Source of the DNA: Clostridiales bacterium
GTDB lineage: Bacteria; Bacillota; Clostridia; Lachnospirales; Anaerotignaceae
DNA: 6,182 nt
Reading direction: 5' to 3'
Assembly: GCA_018364635.1 (NCBI GenBank)
Contig: JAGZLR010000090.1
Coordinates: 1 to 6,182 of the forward strand
The notes under the pieces were generated by a model that saw only the letters and a list, made by a program, of their open reading frames with translations, was not told where the DNA came from and did no database searches. A program made the translations under genes and the position numbers. Each line of letters starts with the position of its first letter. Positions within the stretch are counted from its first letter, which is position 1. Of the stretch, positions 1 through 4,943 are shown piece by piece.

Positions 1-1271
1 CATGTATCTACAGCTTCTACAGCCTTGACTGCTGCATCCATCACACCTGTATGTCCAACCATATCAGAATTCGCATAGTTTATGATAATCAAATCATATT
101 CCCGTGCCAAAATTTTCTCTACTAAACAATCTGTCACTTGATACGCACTCATTTCTGGCTGCAAATCATAGGTTGCCACTTTGGGTGACGGAATTAAAAT
201 TCTGTCCTCCCCTTTTTCCGGCGTTTCCACACCGCCATTAAAGAAAAACGTAACATGTGCGTACTTTTCTGTCTCGGCAATTCTAAGCTGTTTCAGGCCA
301 AGAGAGGAAATATATTCTCCTAATGTATTATTCAGAGTCTGCGGCTCAAAGGCAATAGACGTATTCGGTATTGTTGCATCATACTGGGTAAAGCAGACAA
401 AAGAAACATCTTTAACCACTTTTTTCCGAGAAAAACCATCAAACTCTGGATCGCAGATGGCCCTAGTAATCTCTCTTGCCCGATCTGGTCTGAAATTAAA
501 GAAAATGACAGAATCACCGTCGTCTATGGAACCAATATTTTTACCACCCTCATCAATCATAACACAAGGCACGATAAACTCATCTGTAATTTTCTTTTCA
601 TAGCTTGCGGCAACATAATCACCACAATCCTTTGCAGTCTCTCCTTTTCCTAAAACCATAACATCATAAGCTTTCTCTACCCGATCCCAGCGTTTATCTC
701 TGTCCATAGCATAATATCTGCCCATAACAGATGCAATTTTACCTACGCCTACCGCACTCATCTTCTCCTGAAGACTATGAATATACTCAATTCCAGAGGT
801 AGGAGAAACATCCCTGCCATCCAAAAAACAGTGTACAAACACTTTTTCAACACCTTTTCTTTTGGCAAGTTCTAATAAAGCATACAGGTGTTTTTTATGA
901 CTGTGAACACCGCCGTCAGATAGTAACCCTATAATATGGAGTTTTTTTCCATGTTCAACGCAGTGGTCCATCGCTGAGCAAAGAACTGCATTTTCAAAAA
1001 AATCACCGTCGTCAATCGCTTTAGAAATCCTTGTTAACTCCTGATATACAATCCGGCCTGCTCCCATATTTAAATGGCCCACTTCACTATTGCCCATTTG
1101 GCCTTCTGGCAGTCCCACTGCCATACCGCTGGCATACCCTTTGACAAAAGGATATTTTTCCTTCAAATAATCGATATTAGGAGTTTTGGCAGCTGCTATG
1201 GCATTTCCTTCTTTTCTCTCATTGATGCCAAAACCGTCAAGTATCATTAAAACTGTCGTTTTTCTATCCAT
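1..1271 (-). CDS. gpmI: 2,3-bisphosphoglycerate-independent phosphoglycerate mutase (C-terminus cut by window edge)
   Basis: This cytoplasmic enzyme interconverts 3-phosphoglycerate and 2-phosphoglycerate using two metal ions, typically Mn2+, and a phosphoserine intermediate. I translated 423 codons from ATG at 1269-1271; the family is about 510 residues, so roughly the last 85-90 are off the window. Visible motifs are LDGFG (Asp12), MGNSEVGH with the nucleophile Ser62, SDGGVHSH (His123), DGRD (Arg153, Asp154), GRYYAMDRDKRW (Arg185, Arg191), NFRPDRARE (Arg261, Arg264), ETEKYAHVTFFFNGG (Lys336) and NSDMVGHTG (Asp403, His407). These numbers coincide with those of the well-studied Bacillus enzyme. 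The remaining metal ligands, an Asp-His pair and a late His, would lie beyond the edge. A GGAGA ribosome binding site at 1280-1284 sits 8 nt before the ATG. It is the third gene of the pgk-tpiA-gpmI operon, 43 nt after tpiA, and no internal promoter or terminator was seen in that gap. The frame is open with no sign of damage. It is clearly not the cofactor-dependent (GpmA) type. Confidence 0.97.
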   Translation of the reverse strand, partial: MDRKTTVLMILDGFGINERKEGNAIAAAKTPNIDYLKEKYPFVKGYASGMAVGLPEGQMGNSEVGHLNMGAGRIVYQELTRISKAIDDGDFFENAVLCSAMDHCVEHGKKLHIIGLLSDGGVHSHKKHLYALLELAKRKGVEKVFVHCFLDGRDVSPTSGIEYIHSLQEKMSAVGVGKIASVMGRYYAMDRDKRWDRVEKAYDVMVLGKGETAKDCGDYVAASYEKKITDEFIVPCVMIDEGGKNIGSIDDGDSVIFFNFRPDRAREITRAICDPEFDGFSRKKVVKDVSFVCFTQYDATIPNTSIAFEPQTLNNTLGEYISSLGLKQLRIAETEKYAHVTFFFNGGVETPEKGEDRILIPSPKVATYDLQPEMSAYQVTDCLVEKILAREYDLIIINYANSDMVGHTGVMDAAVKAVEAVDT

Positions 1272-1314
1272 AGTATTCGTCTCCGTCCCAAAATCATACA
1301 TTAATCTTTCAAAA

Positions 1315-2058
1315 TTAGTACTTTACAATTTCTTCGAACTCAGCCTTTAAGCTTGCGCCGCCAACCAAGCCTCCATCAATATCTGGCATAGCAAAAAGCT
1401 CTGCTGCATTTTTGCCGTTGACGCTACCGCCATATTGAATCCGTATTTTTTGTGCTGTCTCTTCTCCTAAAATTTCTTTCACTGCCTGTCTTACTGCTGC
1501 ACAAACCTCCTGTGCCTGTTCACTCGTCGCAGTTTTTCCAGTGCCTATCGCCCAAATCGGTTCATAGGCCAAAACGACCTTTTCTGCATCTTTTTTGTCT
1601 ATGCCCCACAGCGCTAGTTTCACCTGTGTTTTAATAAAATCAATGGTAATCATCTTTTCCCGCTGCTCCAACGTCTCGCCCACACAGATAATCGGAATCA
1701 GGTTATGTTCTAACGCTTTTTTTACCTTTTTATTAACAGTCTCATCTGTCTCTCCAAAATATCCTCTTCGCTCGGAATGTCCAATAATAACATAGTTACA
1801 TCCAGCATCTACCAACATTGCCGGAGAAATCTCACCAGTAAACGCTCCTTTTTCTTCATAATACATATTTTCTGCACCGACAGAAATATATGTACCCTTG
1901 AGAACTTCTGCCACAGGAACAATATCAATCGCAGGCACACAAAAAACGACGTCTACCTCATTTGTGTTCACTTTCTCCTTCAACATTTCCGCTAGTGCCA
2001 CTGCTTCGGAAGGTGTCATATTCATTTTCCAGTTACCTGCAATAATCTTTTTTCTCAT
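1315..2058 (-). CDS. tpiA: triosephosphate isomerase
   Basis: This cytoplasmic, normally dimeric TIM-barrel enzyme interconverts dihydroxyacetone phosphate and glyceraldehyde 3-phosphate. The protein is complete at 247 residues, close to the usual 250. It carries the N-terminal GNWKMN motif (catalytic Lys11), GHSERR (electrophile His94), and the signature AYEPIWAIGTG, in which Glu166 is the catalytic base and the following residues form the mobile phosphate-gripping loop 6. It also has the phosphate-binding segments YGGSVNGKNA (about 209-218) and GGLVGGASL (229-237). The ATG at 2056-2058 is preceded by GAGGTGG (2066-2072) with a 7-nt spacer, which fixes the start, and MRKKIIAGNWKMN is the usual N-terminus. 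It lies 63 nt downstream of pgk, with a hairpin in the gap, and 43 nt upstream of gpmI, so it is very probably cotranscribed with both. No unusual residue was noticed. Confidence 0.98.
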   Translation of the reverse strand: MRKKIIAGNWKMNMTPSEAVALAEMLKEKVNTNEVDVVFCVPAIDIVPVAEVLKGTYISVGAENMYYEEKGAFTGEISPAMLVDAGCNYVIIGHSERRGYFGETDETVNKKVKKALEHNLIPIICVGETLEQREKMITIDFIKTQVKLALWGIDKKDAEKVVLAYEPIWAIGTGKTATSEQAQEVCAAVRQAVKEILGEETAQKIRIQYGGSVNGKNAAELFAMPDIDGGLVGGASLKAEFEEIVKY

Positions 2059-2095
2059 CTTCGATCCACCTCATTCAATTTTTATGATTTTATAA

Positions 2096-2116
2096 GGCGC
2101 AGACGAAGCCTGCGCC
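2096..2116 (-). other. G+C-rich hairpin between pgk and tpiA
   Basis: Starting 5 nt after the pgk stop, the minus-strand transcript can form a perfect 7-bp stem, GGCGCAG pairing with CTGCGCC, around the 7-nt loop GCTTCGT. It stands out because the surrounding DNA is A+T-rich. The sequence after it on the mRNA is A/T-mixed with no run of U, so it does not look like a classical Rho-independent terminator. An mRNA-stability or processing element that sets different pgk and tpiA levels, or weak attenuation, is plausible but is inference. The stem is seen directly; its role is not. Confidence 0.55.
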
Positions 2117-2121
2117 CATGA

Positions 2122-3327
2122 TCATTTATCATTAACCGCCGCAACACCAGGCAGTTCCTTTCCTTCTAAAAACTCCAAAGATGCCCCGCCGCCTGTAGAA
2201 ATATGGGTCATCTTATCCCCAAATCCTAACTGATTGACCGCAGCAGCACTATCTCCACCGCCAATAATTGTCGTTGCGTCAGCTTCAGCCAGAGCCTGAG
2301 CTACAGCAAATGTTCCCTTGGCAAGAATTGGATTTTCAAATACTCCCATCGGTCCATTCCAAACAACAGTCTTTGCATTTTTGATCTCTTGTGCATAGAA
2401 AGCAGCTGTTTTTGTCCCGATATCTAGTCCCATTCGATCTGCTGGTATTTCATTTGAAGGTACAATCGAAACCTCAATTTCTGCATCGATTGGGTTTGGA
2501 AAATCTGAAGTGATTGTTGTATCAATTGGAAGAAGCATTTTTTTGCCTAATTTTTCTGCCTTATCCATCATTTCTTTACAGTAGGATATTTTTTCTTCAT
2601 CCACCAGGGAAGTTCCGATTTCATACCCCTTCGCTTTTAAAAAGGTATACGCCATTCCCCCGCCAATAATTAGTGTATCGCATTTTTCTAATAAATTGGA
2701 AATGACATTTAACTTATCAGCAACCTTTGCACCGCCTAAAATCGCTACAAATGGACGGTTTGGATGATTGACCGCATTGCCCAAAAATTCAATTTCTTTT
2801 TGCATCAAATATCCGACAGCTGACTCTTTTACATACGCTGTAACTCCTACTGTAGAGCAGTGCGCGCGATGGCTTGTGCCAAAAGCGTCATTGACATAGA
2901 CATCTGCCAAGGAAGCCAATTCTTTACTAAAAGCTTCTTCATTTTTTGTCTCCTCTTTCCGAAAGCGTGTGTTTTCAAGTAAAACAACATCCCCATCCTT
3001 CATCGCTTCCACTGCCTTTTTTGCGTTTTCCCCTACAACGCAATCATCTTTTGCAAACACAACCTTTTTTTCCAAGTATTTGGATAGACGCTCAGCCACA
3101 GGCGAAAGCGAAAGCTCCGGTTTTACTTCACCCTTTGGTTTTCCCATATGAGAACAGAGAATGACCCTTCCCCCATCAGCGATTAACTTTTTAATGGTAG
3201 GTAATGCAGCGACAATTCTGTTTTCATCTGTAATCTTCCCATCTTTCATAGGCACGTTAAAATCACATCGTACCAAAACCTTTTTTCCTTTTACCTGAAT
3301 ATCGTCTACCGTTTTTTTATTCAGCAT
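2122..3327 (-). CDS. pgk: phosphoglycerate kinase
   Basis: This cytoplasmic glycolytic kinase transfers the acyl phosphate of 1,3-bisphosphoglycerate to ADP, giving 3-phosphoglycerate and ATP. With the start chosen here it has 401 residues, normal for bacterial Pgk. The N-terminal substrate domain shows VLVRCDFNVP (Arg20, Asp22, Asn24), DENR (Arg37), SHMGKPKG (59-66), LLENTRFRKEE (Arg121) and NDAFGTSHRAH (Arg154). The nucleotide domain shows LGGAKVADK (198-206), WNGPMGVFE (323-331), GGGDS (356-360) and STGGGASLEFLEGK (377-390). The frame stays open upstream to ATGs at 3355-3357 and 3340-3342. However, the ATG at 3325-3327 gives the family N-terminus MLNKKTVDDI and alone has a well-placed ribosome binding site (GGAGGG, 7-nt spacer), so I prefer it. 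It is the first gene of pgk-tpiA-gpmI and is transcribed from a strong extended -10 promoter about 60 nt upstream. No gapA is immediately upstream; the neighbour on that side is divergent. Confidence 0.97.
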   Translation of the reverse strand: MLNKKTVDDIQVKGKKVLVRCDFNVPMKDGKITDENRIVAALPTIKKLIADGGRVILCSHMGKPKGEVKPELSLSPVAERLSKYLEKKVVFAKDDCVVGENAKKAVEAMKDGDVVLLENTRFRKEETKNEEAFSKELASLADVYVNDAFGTSHRAHCSTVGVTAYVKESAVGYLMQKEIEFLGNAVNHPNRPFVAILGGAKVADKLNVISNLLEKCDTLIIGGGMAYTFLKAKGYEIGTSLVDEEKISYCKEMMDKAEKLGKKMLLPIDTTITSDFPNPIDAEIEVSIVPSNEIPADRMGLDIGTKTAAFYAQEIKNAKTVVWNGPMGVFENPILAKGTFAVAQALAEADATTIIGGGDSAAAVNQLGFGDKMTHISTGGGASLEFLEGKELPGVAAVNDK

Positions 3328-3334
3328 ACCTTTT

Positions 3335-3340
3335 CCCTCC
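3335..3340 (-). promoter_or_regulatory. ribosome binding site that decides the pgk start
   Basis: GGAGGG on the minus strand lies 7 nt before the ATG at 3325-3327. The two upstream in-frame ATGs lack this support: the one at 3340-3342 overlaps the Shine-Dalgarno sequence itself, and the one at 3355-3357 has no purine-rich site in front of it. This favours the 401-residue Pgk over the 411-residue reading. Confidence 0.85.
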
Positions 3341-3393
3341 ATCTGACCTTTTTTCATTTGAAGATCGTTTCTATACGTTCTCTCATAGTTATG

Positions 3394-3422
3394 ATTATAC
3401 CATAGATTGGTATTTTATTTCA
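3394..3422 (-). promoter_or_regulatory. extended -10 promoter of the pgk-tpiA-gpmI operon
   Basis: On the minus strand, TGGTATAAT (3394-3402) is a perfect -10 hexamer with the TGn extension. A weak -35 (TGAAAT, 3417-3422) lies 17 nt upstream, which is acceptable for an extended -10 promoter. Transcription would start near 3386-3387, giving an untranslated leader of about 60 nt before the Pgk ATG at 3327. A small dyad, TACCA-5 nt-TGGTA (3398-3412), overlaps the upstream half of the -10. It might be an operator but is short enough to be chance. The promoter call rests on sequence match and position only. Confidence 0.7.
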
Positions 3423-3494
3423 CCATTTATTTTGTAAATTTAAACTCTAAAAAACACGTATTATAATATTACCACCTGAAAATACTCTATAAAA

Positions 3495-3504
3495 TTCCTA
3501 GGAA
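3495..3504. repeat. 10-bp palindrome TTCCTAGGAA, possible regulator site
   Basis: This perfect palindrome resembles the cores of the two inverted-repeat arms further right, TTTCCTATAGAAA at 3544-3556 and TTTCTATAAGGAAA at 3671-3684. It is followed by ATAAAAATTG, much as the right arm is followed by AATAAAAAATTG. The similarity suggests three copies of one motif, but the DNA is so A+T-rich that chance cannot be excluded. Confidence 0.3.
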
Positions 3505-3538
3505 ATAAAAATTGTTAAAAATAAACTGATCTGAGAAG

Positions 3539-3689
3539 TTATTTTTCCTATAGAAAGTCGTATAAATCATAGCCTTATTTATAACTATCATTGAATTTGT
3601 GTAATTATCCAAAAAATTTGATAAGAATTTAAAATTATTATTTATAATTTCTATTGCTTGTTACATAAGATTTCTATAAGGAAAAATAA
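3539..3689. repeat. imperfect 18/19-nt inverted repeat bounding about 150 bp
   Basis: The left arm TTATTTTTCCTATAGAAA (3539-3556) is the reverse complement of the right arm TTTCTATAAGGAAAAATAA (3671-3689) except for one extra base. The interior is A+T-rich, with small nested stems (3561-3583 and 3632-3650) and no coding potential. It could be a miniature inverted-repeat (MITE-like) element or a pair of opposed binding sites for one regulator. No target-site duplication is evident at the outer edges, so a transposon origin is not established. The right arm ends only 4 nt before the putative -35 of the PHP gene. Confidence 0.45.
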
Positions 3690-3693
3690 AAAA

Positions 3694-3721
3694 TTGCCAA
3701 ACCATTTTTTTATGTTATACT
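3694..3721 (+). promoter_or_regulatory. promoter of the PHP-phosphatase gene
   Basis: TTGCCA (3694-3699) as -35 and TATACT (3716-3721) as -10 each match the SigA consensus at five of six positions. The spacer is 16 nt, and TG at 3713-3714 gives an extended -10. Transcription would start near 3728, leaving a leader of about 45 nt before the ATG at 3773. The call rests on sequence match only. Confidence 0.65.
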
Positions 3722-3730
3722 TATTTTAGT

Positions 3731-3747
3731 TGTTTTCGAGTGTTTTC
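3731..3747 (+). repeat. tandem TGTTTTC repeat at one helical turn
   Basis: TGTTTTC occurs at 3731-3737 and again at 3741-3747, exactly 10 bp apart, just downstream of the predicted transcription start of the PHP gene. Two half-sites on the same face of the helix in the initially transcribed region could bind a repressor. That is inference from spacing and position. Confidence 0.35.
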
Positions 3748-3756
3748 TGGGGGAAA

Positions 3757-3761
3757 AGGAG
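3757..3761 (+). promoter_or_regulatory. ribosome binding site that decides the PHP-gene start
   Basis: AGGAG at 3757-3761, within a longer purine run, lies 11 nt before ATG 3773-3775. The spacing is slightly long but usable. An in-frame GTG at 3740-3742 lies upstream of this site with no ribosome binding site of its own, so the ATG start is preferred. Confidence 0.75.
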
Positions 3762-3772
3762 AAGAATATCTT

Positions 3773-4600
3773 ATGTTGTACGCGGATTATCACCTGCATT
3801 CAAATTTTTCGGCTGATTGTCAAACAGCTATGATTGATATGATTGAGCAAGCCATTCAGCTGGGGATGAAAGAAATCGCTTTTACGGACCATATTGATTT
3901 AAAATATCCATATAAAAATCTCACTTATTACTATGAGTATAAAGATTACCGTAATATGATTGAAGAGTGCCGTGATATCTACCGTAATAAAATTCGTTTT
4001 ATTCTTGGTGTAGAGCTTGGTCTACAAACACAGGATGCGGATGCAATCAATGCGCTGATAGAAGAAAATGAATATGATTTTATCATTGGTTCTTCCCATC
4101 GCGTCAATGGCGTTTCTATTTCCAAACCGGATTTTTTTGAAGGAAAATCTTGTCACGCCGCCTATCAGGAATACTTTGAATATGTTTTAAAATGCATTGA
4201 GACATTTGATTGTTTTAATGTCTATGGTCATTTAGATTATATATCCAGATATGGGACAGAACCGTTGCAATACGAGGAATATGTGGATATCATTGATGAA
4301 ATACTAAAAAAATTGATTGAAAAAAAGAAAGGGCTCGAAATCAATACTTCGGGCTATCGTTATGGCATCAATGCTACCCATCCATCCATTCCAATTTTAA
4401 ATCGCTATCAGCAGCTAGGCGGAGAAATTGTTACCATTGGGTCAGATGCTCATCACCCAAAAGATATTGGTGCCGGTTTTGATCAGGCTGTGTCAGCGCT
4501 TTACGAAGCTGGATTTCAAAAATTCACTGTATATCGAAAACAAAAGCCTGACTTTATTGACCTTGCTTGTCTAAAAGAAACATGTAACAGTCGTAGATAA
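3773..4600 (+). CDS. PHP-domain phosphatase, histidinol-phosphatase (HisJ/HisK) family
   Basis: This is a 275-residue metal-dependent phosphoesterase of the PHP superfamily, most like the monofunctional histidinol-phosphatases that remove phosphate from L-histidinol phosphate in histidine synthesis. The PHP motifs run in order: DYHLHS (His7, His9), FTDH (His40), GVELG (Glu81), IIGSSH (His109), YGHLDYISR (His153) and SDAHHPKDIG (Asp225, His227). Together these supply the expected trinuclear metal site. INTSGYRYG followed by HPS and IL (about 190-209) is also typical of the HisJ branch. Length is normal and no signal peptide or membrane segment is seen, so it is cytosolic. ATG 3773 is chosen over an in-frame GTG at 3740 because it follows the ribosome binding site and gives the family N-terminus. 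It is a single gene with its own promoter and a strong terminator, with no other his gene in the window. Family assignment is secure; the substrate is inferred, and another sugar or amino-alcohol phosphate is possible. Confidence 0.9.
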   Translation: MLYADYHLHSNFSADCQTAMIDMIEQAIQLGMKEIAFTDHIDLKYPYKNLTYYYEYKDYRNMIEECRDIYRNKIRFILGVELGLQTQDADAINALIEENEYDFIIGSSHRVNGVSISKPDFFEGKSCHAAYQEYFEYVLKCIETFDCFNVYGHLDYISRYGTEPLQYEEYVDIIDEILKKLIEKKKGLEINTSGYRYGINATHPSIPILNRYQQLGGEIVTIGSDAHHPKDIGAGFDQAVSALYEAGFQKFTVYRKQKPDFIDLACLKETCNSRR

Positions 4601-4601
4601 C

Positions 4602-4634
4602 AAAAAACCTCTCTTTCTTTAAGAGAGGTTTTTT
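4602..4634. terminator. bidirectional Rho-independent terminator
   Basis: AAAAAACCTCTCTT (4602-4615) and AAGAGAGGTTTTTT (4621-4634) are perfect reverse complements with a 5-nt loop. The stem carries six T at its 3' end when read on either strand. It begins 1 nt after the stop of the PHP gene (4598-4600) and ends 3 nt before the stop of the convergent DUF378 gene (4638-4640), so it serves both transcripts. Confidence 0.93.
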
Positions 4635-4637
4635 GCT

Positions 4638-4865
4638 TTATTTTCCTTCTTCATGATAGACAGGCTGATCTTTATCCATATGTCCATACATTGTTAGACT
4701 ATAGATTCCAGCCAGACCCACGAGGGCAAATACCAGTCTGCTAATCCAGTGCAGCGAACCAGGGAATATTGTGCTGACAAGATCAAATTGAAAGAATCCA
4801 ACTAGACCCCAGTTAATCGCACCGATAATGACCAGCGAAAGAGCTATCCAATCTAATATTTTCAT
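4638..4865 (-). CDS. DUF378 family small membrane protein
   Basis: This 75-residue protein has two predicted transmembrane helices, at about residues 5-25 and 40-61, and a short polar tail rich in Asp, Glu and Lys after residue 61. The first helix carries the family's hallmark GAINWGLVGFFQFDLV (about 15-30), and the second begins after a segment containing ISRLVF-LVGLAG. These are characteristic of DUF378 (YuzA-like) proteins, which are widespread in Firmicutes and have no established function. The ATG at 4863-4865 is preceded by GGAGGT (4873-4878) with a 7-nt spacer, a very strong ribosome binding site. It lies 78 nt downstream of the M16 peptidase gene on the same strand, with no terminator between them, so readthrough is likely. 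I saw no convincing promoter of its own. It ends at the shared bidirectional terminator. Identity is confident; no role is assigned. Confidence 0.9.
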   Translation of the reverse strand: MKILDWIALSLVIIGAINWGLVGFFQFDLVSTIFPGSLHWISRLVFALVGLAGIYSLTMYGHMDKDQPVYHEEGK

Positions 4866-4885
4866 TTATGGAACCTCCCTTCCTG

Positions 4886-4900
4886 CCGGTTTAGAACCGG
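4886..4900 (-). other. short hairpin upstream of the DUF378 gene
   Basis: CCGGTT-TAG-AACCGG is a perfect 6-bp stem with a 3-nt loop, ending 7 nt before the purine-rich ribosome binding site of the DUF378 gene on the minus strand. No U-run follows it in the direction of transcription, so it is not a typical terminator. It may protect or punctuate the mRNA between the M16 and DUF378 genes. Only the structure is seen; the role is inferred. Confidence 0.45.
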
Positions 4901-4943
4901 TATTTGAAGTATCCGCTTTTTTCGTCTTTTTTATTCTTTATTT

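Larger units (their letters stand above)
3358..3772. other. A+T-rich divergent intergenic region (pgk / PHP phosphatase)
   Basis: This stretch of about 415 bp has no credible gene in either direction. It contains the pgk promoter on the left (minus strand) and the PHP-gene promoter on the right (plus strand). Between them are roughly 270 bp of very A+T-rich DNA with an imperfect long inverted repeat (3539-3689), a 10-bp palindrome (3495-3504) and short A+T stem-loops, such as tataaat/atttata at 3561-3567 and 3577-3583. No riboswitch, tRNA or other structured RNA was recognised. Confidence 0.7.

Noticed and set aside
332..517. Minus-strand open frame of 61 codons in another frame of gpmI
   Set aside because: It overlaps the conserved gpmI coding sequence on the same strand in a different frame and shows no family resemblance.
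181..603. Plus-strand open frame of 140 codons inside the gpmI region
   Set aside because: It is antisense to an intact, motif-complete gpmI frame, has no recognisable domain and no ribosome binding site, and is a shadow frame.
1452..2095. Several plus-strand open frames of 60-72 codons across tpiA
   Set aside because: All are antisense to tpiA and lack ribosome binding sites and recognisable motifs.
2946..3164. Plus-strand open frames opposite pgk
   Set aside because: They are antisense to a fully conserved Pgk N-terminal domain, and their residue composition is what reverse-complement reading of a real gene would give.
3354..3386. Ten-codon open frame (MRERIETIFK) in the pgk leader, as a possible leader peptide
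   Set aside because: It has no ribosome binding site, would begin essentially at the predicted transcript 5' end, and lacks a regulatory run of codons or a paired terminator/antiterminator structure.
3460..3467. TATAAT-like sequences on both strands in the intergenic region
   Set aside because: No acceptable -35 lies at 16-18 nt on either strand, and such hexamers are expected by chance in DNA this rich in A+T.
3539..3689. Calling the inverted-repeat segment a definite transposon-derived MITE
   Set aside because: No target-site duplication is visible at its edges, no transposase is nearby, and copy number cannot be seen from one window.
3740..3742. GTG as the start of the PHP gene
   Set aside because: It lies upstream of the only good ribosome binding site and adds 11 residues, encoded partly by that site, which do not resemble the family.
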